A stretch of 19,237 bases of DNA from NCBI GenBank assembly GCA_036654795.1, contig JAVVRI010000043.1, positions 1 through 19,237 of the forward strand. Direction: 5' to 3'. Origin of the DNA: JAVVRI01 sp036654795 (GTDB lineage Bacteria > Bacteroidota > Bacteroidia > Bacteroidales > Tannerellaceae). Made by a program: the position numbers and the translations under genes. How positions within the stretch are numbered: position 1 is the stretch's first letter; the number at the start of each line of letters is the position of its first letter. Of the stretch, positions 1 through 4,604 are shown one piece after another. The notes beneath the pieces were generated by a model. It was not told the DNA's origin. It searched no databases and saw nothing but the letters and a program-made list of their open reading frames with translations.

Positions 1-33
1 TGATATGATAAAAGAATATCCATAGGTATGTTG

Positions 34-41
34 TATATTTG
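34..41 (+). promoter_or_regulatory. Bacteroides-type -7 box (TATATTTG) for peptide gene 1
   Basis: TATATTTG matches the TAnnTTTG consensus of the Bacteroides primary sigma factor. At the expected 19-nt distance upstream there is only AAAG (11-14), so the -33 half is weak. The same box recurs in the other two units. Transcription would start near 48-50, giving a leader of about 65 nt. Confidence 0.6.
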
Positions 42-54
42 TGTCTGAGATAAC

Positions 55-80
55 GTGGTAAACCACCGTCTTATATACGG
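55..80 (+). promoter_or_regulatory. Conserved 5' leader with two small stem-loops (copy 1; also 559-584 and 1063-1088)
   Basis: GTGG-TAAA-CCAC is followed directly by CCGT-N7-ACGG. Both stems are preserved in the diverged third unit, where only the 7-nt loop changed (CTTATAT to CTTACTA). The stems share one C, so they compete at that base. The element lies between the predicted transcription start and the start codon. I infer a role in mRNA stability or translation; no known riboswitch class is recognised. Confidence 0.4.
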
Positions 81-114
81 AGCAGCAGGTTGAATCATTT
101 AAAACAATTACATT

Positions 115-330
115 ATGAAAACAAAAGAAGAAAACATGGGAAAAGAAAAAGAACTTTTATCGGATGAAGAGTTGCTTGAAGTGGCAGCAGGAAAGAGGAT
201 CCCTGGGAATCTGCCGCACGACGCGACCCCCGAAGAGATAAGAATTGAACACTGTGTGAGAACATGTATGGACAAAGGGAATAATATGGATAAATGTCAA
301 AAGGATTGTGGGTACTCGAATAGACATTAA
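115..330 (+). CDS. Small precursor peptide, four-cysteine core, copy 1
   Basis: This 71-residue peptide has a charged N-terminus, then LLSDEELLEVAAGK at about residues 14-27. That segment resembles the leaders of double-glycine and Nif11-like ribosomal peptide precursors, although here AAG is followed by K instead of a second G. The rest carries four cysteines, C47, C51, C61 and C65, in a C-x3-C-x9-C-x3-C spacing. Cysteines in this arrangement can pair to staple two helices together, as in alpha-hairpinins. The first ATG is preferred over M8 because M8 is not conserved in the third copy while MKTKEEN is. The sequence before the start is A-rich, as is usual here. No maturation enzyme, C39 peptidase or immunity gene is visible nearby. 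Function is not known; a secreted bacteriocin-like or signalling peptide is an inference. Confidence 0.75.
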   Translation: MKTKEENMGKEKELLSDEELLEVAAGKRIPGNLPHDATPEEIRIEHCVRTCMDKGNNMDKCQKDCGYSNRH

Positions 331-435
331 CAATGTCCAAAAAGCGATGTCTGTATCAATCTGTCATTTCTTACAATAGAGTTTGTTGCCAATTACGGCA
401 AAATGTGGCTTGTGAAAAGGGGTGATAGAATCTCC

Positions 436-501
436 TCAACTCATCGGCCTCTTCACCAACTCCGCGAAAGAACCATCTTTCGTCATTTGATACAAACATT
501 T
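436..501 (-). pseudogene. Possible ABC exporter C-terminal remnant (copy 1)
   Basis: On the minus strand 21 codons ending in TGA at 436-438 read ...LYQM, then KDGSFAELVKRPMS. The stretch DGSFAELVKR looks like the extreme C-terminus of many ABC exporters, including bacteriocin exporters, which often end in FAELVKRQ plus a few residues. Nothing of the upstream ATPase domain is present, because the reading runs into the next repeat unit. It may be the trapped 3' end of a convergent exporter gene that once lay to the right of the peptide gene. The match is short and made by eye, so chance remains possible. Confidence 0.3.
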
Positions 502-537
502 TTTTGATATGATAAAAGAATATCCATAGGTATGTTG

Positions 538-545
538 TATATTTG
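538..545 (+). promoter_or_regulatory. Bacteroides-type -7 box for peptide gene 2
   Basis: TATATTTG, identical to the box in the first unit. In this copy the upstream context is visible: a TTTG lies at 503-506, but at 31 nt it is too far for the standard -33 position. Confidence 0.6.
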
Positions 546-618
546 TGTCTGAGATAACGTGGTAAACCACCGTCTTATATACGGAGCAGCAGGTTGAATC
601 ATTTAAAACAATTACATT

Positions 619-834
619 ATGAAAACAAAAGAAGAAAACATGGGAAAAGAAAAAGAACTTTTATCGGATGAAGAGTTGCTTGAAGTGGCAGCAGGAAAGA
701 GGATCCCTGGGAATCTGCCGCACGACGCGACCCCCGAAGAGATAAGAATTGAACACTGTGTGAGAACATGTATGGACAAAGGGAATAATATGGATAAATG
801 TCAAAAGGATTGTGGGTACTCGAATAGACATTAA
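619..834 (+). CDS. Small precursor peptide, four-cysteine core, copy 2
   Basis: The gene is identical in sequence to the peptide gene one repeat unit upstream: 71 residues, leader with LLSDEELLEVAAGK, cysteines at 47, 51, 61 and 65. It has its own promoter box and leader hairpins, so each copy is probably transcribed independently. The 288 bp between the end of the upstream copy and this start hold a weak hairpin, TTGCC-N6-GGCAA at 386-401, not followed by a T-run, so readthrough between copies is possible. Identical copies point to a dosage benefit or a very recent event. Confidence 0.75.
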   Translation: MKTKEENMGKEKELLSDEELLEVAAGKRIPGNLPHDATPEEIRIEHCVRTCMDKGNNMDKCQKDCGYSNRH

Positions 835-939
835 CAATGTCCAAAAAGCGATGTCTGTATCAATCTGTCATTTCTTACAATAGAGTTTGTTGCCAATTAC
901 GGCAAAATGTGGCTTGTGAAAAGGGGTGATAGAATCTCC

Positions 940-1005
940 TCAACTCATCGGCCTCTTCACCAACTCCGCGAAAGAACCATCTTTCGTCATTTGATACAAA
1001 CATTT
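940..1005 (-). pseudogene. Possible ABC exporter C-terminal remnant (copy 2)
   Basis: Second, identical instance of the minus-strand KDGSFAELVKRPMS stretch, carried along by the 504-bp duplication. It is absent after the third peptide gene, where the downstream sequence is unrelated. Confidence 0.3.
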
Positions 1006-1041
1006 TTCTGATATGATAAAAGAATATCCATAGGTATGTCG

Positions 1042-1049
1042 TATATTTG
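1042..1049 (+). promoter_or_regulatory. Bacteroides-type -7 box for peptide gene 3
   Basis: TATATTTG is preserved in the diverged third unit although neighbouring bases have changed (for example TTG to TCG just upstream), which supports it as a functional element. Confidence 0.6.
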
Positions 1050-1122
1050 TGTCTGTGATAGCGTGGTAAACCACCGTCTTACTAACGGAGCAACAGGTTG
1101 AATCATTTAAAACAGTCATATT

Positions 1123-1320
1123 ATGAAAACAAAAGAAGAAAACAGAGGAAAAGAAAAAGGACTTCCAAAGAAAAAAAGACTTTTATCGGATGAAGAGTTG
1201 CTTGGAGTGGCAGCAGGAGGGGGTCCCGGGGTAAACTACTGTGTCGATAGATGTAGAAGCGAAGGGACGGATGAAGAGCAATGTGTACAGATTTGTAAGA
1301 AAATGAAACAATGGGACTAA
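1123..1320 (+). CDS. Small precursor peptide with GG-type leader and diverged four-cysteine core
   Basis: This 65-residue homologue has a similar N-terminus with a short Lys-rich insertion (LPKKK, residues 14-18), then LLSDEELLGVAAGG ending at about residue 33. A true double glycine is present here, the usual cut site of C39-type exporter peptidases. After it the sequence is almost unrelated to the other two copies, yet the cysteines C40, C44, C54 and C58 keep exactly the same C-x3-C-x9-C-x3-C spacing. A conserved leader with a diverged core held by fixed cysteines is typical of secreted peptide families under diversification. The predicted core after GG is about 32 residues and ends in KQWD. 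No biosynthetic or export genes adjoin it. Confidence 0.75.
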   Translation: MKTKEENRGKEKGLPKKKRLLSDEELLGVAAGGGPGVNYCVDRCRSEGTDEEQCVQICKKMKQWD

Positions 1321-1599
1321 ATACCAAAAGTAAAATAAGTAAACTATAAACTACTCCGGCTCTGTTTCGGAGCAAATCCACCCAATTGCATTTCGGAGCA
1401 TTGCCACCCAGCTTTCCCCCGATATGTTTACTTTTGCGTCTTCATTTTAGTAAAGTAACCTTACCCAAATTGCCAATCTCCAGTTTAGCACTTACCCCCA
1501 TTGCCTTGAATCATCTTATGAGTACGCTTGATAGCCTCACCAATTATTTCTTTAAAATATTAGGAATGGGTTGATGGTGTTAAGCAATAAATAAATACC
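1321..1599. other. Gene-poor stretch, probably remnant sequence
   Basis: About 280 bases without a convincing gene. It holds two 20-bp direct repeats (1365-1384 and 1391-1410). TACTTTTG at 1429-1436 fits a -7 box but lacks a -33 partner. A minus-strand reading around 1480-1560 (including GEAIKRTHKMIQGNGGKC) might be a gene fragment that I do not recognise. The plus-strand open frame here has no family resemblance. Confidence 0.4.
1365..1410 (+). repeat. Pair of 20-bp direct repeats, possible IS21-type element end
   Basis: TTTCGGAGCAAATCCACCCA at 1365-1384 and TTTCGGAGCATTGCCACCCA at 1391-1410 match at 17 of 20 positions with a 26-bp offset. IS21-family elements carry several short direct repeats of this size near their ends. 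No transposase or helper gene is present, so this would be a solo end or a deletion scar. The assignment rests on layout, not on a recognised element. Confidence 0.35.
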
Positions 1600-1607
1600 T
1601 ATTTTTG
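1600..1607 (+). promoter_or_regulatory. Putative -7 box for the beta-barrel-like gene
   Basis: TATTTTTG matches TAnnTTTG. The nearest upstream TTG (1571-1573) is farther away than ideal. It places a start near 1614, upstream of the ATG at 1641 and downstream of a TTG codon at 1605, which argues against that earlier start. Confidence 0.45.
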
Positions 1608-1640
1608 CATGTCAATGATAATCTATTAATACGATATAAG

Positions 1641-2975
1641 ATGAAGTCGAATGGAATGCTTATTGCTTTTGCTTTACTGTTAAGTTATTGTGGAGTGGGC
1701 ACTGCTCAGGAGTATAAGGATTTTGATTTGAGTACCTATAAACTGCCTGATATTGTGAGGCATGAATTGGACTTTTCGTTAAAGTCGAATGGAGAGTTTA
1801 ACGATGAGTCATCATCGGGAAATGATAAGTTTAGTATTAATGGCGATTTTCAGAGTGCTTTCAAACGCTATAAGAATACACGTTCGTTTTTGGGGAGGCA
1901 GCAGGCCGATTTACAGATAGGAGGTCATTATAATAATGATAAGCAGACGGATATAAAAAATAGTTCCTACTCAGTTACTGCCTCTTATAGTAATAGTAGT
2001 CGTTTCTATACCTCCAATCGACTGTTTTTTGAAACCGGAGGATCTGCCGAGTTCGCTTTTGGAGAGAATAAAAGCGTGGATAAAACAGATCGTACAGCGG
2101 TTGTGGCATCCATTCCCTTGCGTGTAGGTAAGGGGCGTATTGAACAGGTGGAAGATGCCCGGCAAGCTATCTATATATTGGAAAACCTGGCAAAAAGAGG
2201 TGTGTTGAACCGACGATTATCCAACGACGAGGTATATACTTTTTCCCAGGTCATATCGACGGTTAAGAATAAACGTTTCTTTGACTCGCGCTTGCGCATG
2301 ATTGATGAGATAACAACGGTGGACTCTTTTCTGGTAAAGAATAATTTGCTGGCTACGGCTGGCGCTCCTTATTTTACGACTCTGTACGACTATTGGATGT
2401 ATGGAGCTTTGTTTAAGAGAGGTTCGGGCACTGAGATTAGCGGCGGATTGACTCCGGGAGTTCATTATGAAAGGCAGAAAGCAAAAGACGCTATTTCTAA
2501 ACGAACAATGCCTACTCTGCTGGCGGATGTGTTATTGACGTACGAGAAACCTGTAAATTTATATTGGCAACATTCTGCCTTCGTTCAGCTCTATGGGCAA
2601 TACGGGAGGCTAATAGATAAGGATAAGGATAATGATATGCGCATGGACGACTATTCGACCGGCTTAAGTGGAAAATATGCGTGGGGCTTCTATCCAACAT
2701 CACGTACAAACTTGAATTTTGGTATAATGGAGTCGTTTGGCTGGGATAAGTTGGTTCTTCGAAACTCTTCTTTGAATAATATATCGTATCTGAATAATAA
2801 TACTTCCGCCTTTGTGGAGTTCTACTATTATTTCTCTCCTCAGCTACGCCTTTCGATGAATGCTTCGCTGGATTTTCACTATAACAGAATCCTTGGGGAT
2901 GCTTCGGCTGAAAAGAAAGATAACTTTATGTGGAATGGTAATTACAATGCAACACTTACTTATTCGCTGTTTTAA
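1641..2975 (+). CDS. Exported outer-membrane beta-barrel-like protein, family unknown
   Basis: I do not recognise the family. The ATG at 1641 gives 444 residues starting MKSNGMLIAFALLLSYCGVGTAQ, a clean signal peptide. The frame is open further upstream from a TTG, but that would put the signal sequence inside the protein and start within the -7 box. The mature part opens with a polar Ser/Asn-rich stretch. It then shows alternating aromatic-polar strands, a charged probably helical middle (around IEQVEDARQAIYILENL), and strand-like segments rich in Tyr and Asn to the C-terminus. The last residues, TLTYSLF, end in an aromatic, as outer membrane barrels often do. It stands alone, so context gives no role; a surface structural or porin-like protein is an inference. 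Confidence 0.7.
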   Translation: MKSNGMLIAFALLLSYCGVGTAQEYKDFDLSTYKLPDIVRHELDFSLKSNGEFNDESSSGNDKFSINGDFQSAFKRYKNTRSFLGRQQADLQIGGHYNNDKQTDIKNSSYSVTASYSNSSRFYTSNRLFFETGGSAEFAFGENKSVDKTDRTAVVASIPLRVGKGRIEQVEDARQAIYILENLAKRGVLNRRLSNDEVYTFSQVISTVKNKRFFDSRLRMIDEITTVDSFLVKNNLLATAGAPYFTTLYDYWMYGALFKRGSGTEISGGLTPGVHYERQKAKDAISKRTMPTLLADVLLTYEKPVNLYWQHSAFVQLYGQYGRLIDKDKDNDMRMDDYSTGLSGKYAWGFYPTSRTNLNFGIMESFGWDKLVLRNSSLNNISYLNNNTSAFVEFYYYFSPQLRLSMNASLDFHYNRILGDASAEKKDNFMWNGNYNATLTYSLF

Positions 2976-3084
2976 GTCGGGATATGAAATAATCGTTGTT
3001 TGAACTCGTTTCTGTGGTAAACAACCTATCCATACTATTTAAACGCATGATGAAATACTGTATTCATTTATATTTCCTTATTGA

Positions 3085-3115
3085 TTTGATAATTACGAAA
3101 CTTTGATTAGCTTTG
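3085..3115 (+). promoter_or_regulatory. Full Bacteroides promoter for hipBA (TTTG-N19-TAGCTTTG)
   Basis: TTTG at 3085-3088 and TAGCTTTG at 3108-3115 are separated by exactly 19 nt, the consensus layout for the Bacteroides housekeeping sigma factor. Transcription would begin near 3122, about 20 nt before the hipB start codon. It is the best primary-sigma promoter in the window. Confidence 0.75.
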
Positions 3116-3143
3116 TAAGCGCTCATATTTTAGCAATAAACAG

Positions 3144-3479
3144 ATGGAAGGTAAGATAAACGACAATATATTATCACTTATAAGTAAAACGCCAGACTCT
3201 TTGATGTTGGGTATTGCCGAACGTGTCAAGCAAAGGAGGTTGGAAAAAGACTGGACTCAAAAGATGCTTTCTGCAAAGGCAGGGGTTTCTTTGGCTTCTT
3301 ATAGGCGGTTTGAGTCGTCGGGAGAGATCGCATTGCGTTCGTTGGTGATGCTTGCTTTTGCATTAAATATGACCGATGAATTTGAAACTTTTTTTAGCGG
3401 GAAAACCTATCAGAGCATTGATGATATAATAAAGGCGGAGCAATCGAAACCAAGAAAGAGAGGCAACCGGAATGAGTAA
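3144..3479 (+). CDS. hipB: HipB-like antitoxin, XRE-family DNA-binding protein
   Basis: This 111-residue protein has a Cro/C1-type helix-turn-helix around residues 24-78, containing DWTQKMLSAKAGVSLASYRRFE, where the recognition helix follows the AGVS turn. The C-terminal tail is basic (KPRKRGNRNE). HipB proteins bind the HipA kinase, neutralise it and repress their own operon. The gene ends inside the start of the next gene (8-bp overlap), so the two are translationally coupled in antitoxin-first order. Autorepression at the promoter just upstream is expected; I do not see a clear TATCC-type HipB operator there. It is longer than E. coli HipB (88 residues) because of N- and C-terminal extensions. 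Confidence 0.8.
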   Translation: MEGKINDNILSLISKTPDSLMLGIAERVKQRRLEKDWTQKMLSAKAGVSLASYRRFESSGEIALRSLVMLAFALNMTDEFETFFSGKTYQSIDDIIKAEQSKPRKRGNRNE

Positions 3480-4578
3480 TATATCCATCATAGAAGTTTT
3501 TATGTTTGATAGGCGTGTTGGGCGAATGGCTCTCACTGCCGAAGGCTTATGTGGCTTTGAATATGACACAGATTGGTTGCAGAGCGGCTTCTCAATATCT
3601 CCATTCTATCTACCTCTGAAACCGGGACTACTAATGGCTAAACGAGATCCGTTTAGCGGAAACTTCGGCGTGTTCGATGATAGTTTGCCTGACGGTTGGG
3701 GCAATCTTTTGCTTGATCGCTATTTGCAAGAGAAAGGAATAGATCCATACAAACTGAATGTTTTAGAGCGACTGTCGCTTATCGGCTCTACAGGACGTGG
3801 TGCGTTGGAATATAGACCGGATAAAAGTATTGCCACTGATGATGGCTTTCTTGACTTTGATCGTTTGGCAAAAGAGGCCGAAAAGATACTAGAAAGTAAA
3901 GAAAGTACAGGTGCGGTAGACTTACTTTATAAATATGGTGGTTCGTCTGGTGGAGCACGTCCAAAGGTGTTTGCTAAAATAGACGGTAGAGAGTGGTTGG
4001 TTAAATTTAAGGCTACGAGTGACCCTGTTAATGTAGGAGAAATAGAATACAACTATTCTATACTTGCCAAAGCGTGTGAAATACGAATGCCAGACACTCG
4101 TTTGTTTGATGGTCGCTATTTCGGAGTTGTACGATTCGACAGAACATCCAAAGATAAGATTCATACCATAAGTGCTGCCGGATTGCTACACGCCAATTAT
4201 CGGATTCCAAGTCTTGATTACTCTTTGCTACTGAAGCTGACACTTAATCTTACTAAAAACATGGAGCAGGTGGTTGAAATGTATCGCTTGATGGTGTTTA
4301 ATATTCTTATTTCCAATCGAGACGACCATGCTAAAAACTTTTCTTTCCAATGGGTGGATGGGGTATGGAAGCTTTCTCCCGCTTATGACCTTTTGCCAAG
4401 TAGTGGCTTCAATGGCTACCACACCACGACCATAAATGGTAAGGGTGAACCTATGCTTACCGATATTATTAAGGTGGCTACTGAGGTTGGCTTATCAAAG
4501 CAGCAGGCATCTCAGTCAATTGAAAAATTGACTGAGATATGCATGGAGCATAAAATGATGAAGCACAAAATAAGATAA
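3472..4578 (+). CDS. hipA: HipA-family serine/threonine kinase toxin
   Basis: This 368-residue protein carries the HipA hallmarks. There is an N-terminal subdomain (about 1-110) with DGWGNLLLDRYL and a glycine-rich GGSSGGARPK at 156-165 equivalent to the nucleotide or autophosphorylation loop. A lysine in WLVKFK (about 178-180) suits ATP binding, and SNRDDHAKNFSF at 281-292 holds the catalytic aspartate and Mg-binding asparagine. LSPAYDLLPS at 301-310 has the second metal aspartate. In E. coli HipA phosphorylates GltX, giving growth arrest and persistence; the target here is unknown. It is shorter than E. coli HipA (440 residues), but all motifs are present, so it looks intact. It overlaps hipB by 8 bp. 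The low G+C compared with the neighbouring hydrolase gene suggests acquisition. Confidence 0.85.
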   Translation: MSNISIIEVFMFDRRVGRMALTAEGLCGFEYDTDWLQSGFSISPFYLPLKPGLLMAKRDPFSGNFGVFDDSLPDGWGNLLLDRYLQEKGIDPYKLNVLERLSLIGSTGRGALEYRPDKSIATDDGFLDFDRLAKEAEKILESKESTGAVDLLYKYGGSSGGARPKVFAKIDGREWLVKFKATSDPVNVGEIEYNYSILAKACEIRMPDTRLFDGRYFGVVRFDRTSKDKIHTISAAGLLHANYRIPSLDYSLLLKLTLNLTKNMEQVVEMYRLMVFNILISNRDDHAKNFSFQWVDGVWKLSPAYDLLPSSGFNGYHTTTINGKGEPMLTDIIKVATEVGLSKQQASQSIEKLTEICMEHKMMKHKIR

Positions 4579-4604
4579 TCTACTACTGTTTTCCTTCTTG
4601 TTTG

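Larger units (their letters stand above)
1..1007. repeat. Perfect 504-bp tandem duplication carrying a small peptide gene
   Basis: Bases 1-503 recur at 505-1007 with no difference that I can see; the first mismatch is T504 versus C1008. Each unit holds a promoter, a 5' leader, one 71-codon peptide gene and a 170-bp tail. A third, diverged unit starts at 1009 and stays similar to about 1215, where the leader-coding part ends; after that the peptide core and tail differ. Perfect identity including non-coding bases implies very recent amplification or gene conversion. It also means copy number could be misassembled. The window starts exactly at a unit boundary, so further copies may lie upstream. 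Confidence 0.95.

Noticed and set aside
113..340. Minus-strand open frame opposite each peptide gene (again at 617-844 and 1121-1381)
   Set aside because: It lies antisense to the peptide genes, which have promoter, leader and conserved cysteines. The antisense product shows no family features and changes completely in the third copy outside the shared DNA.
1451..1468. GTAACC-TTACCCA sequence as another copy of the regulator dyad
   Set aside because: The spacer is 2 instead of 4-5 nt, and there is no -24/-12 promoter nearby.
1386..1574. Plus-strand open frame of 62 codons after the peptide cluster
   Set aside because: It begins inside the 20-bp direct repeats, has low-complexity composition and no recognisable family; more likely chance in remnant DNA.
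1605..1640. Upstream TTG start for the beta-barrel-like protein
   Set aside because: It would start within the TATTTTTG promoter box and bury the signal peptide; ATG at 1641 fits better.
2995..3025. Inverted repeat GTTGTTT-N17-AAACAAC after the beta-barrel-like gene
   Set aside because: The stem is A+T-rich, the loop is long and no T-run follows, so it is not supported as a terminator.
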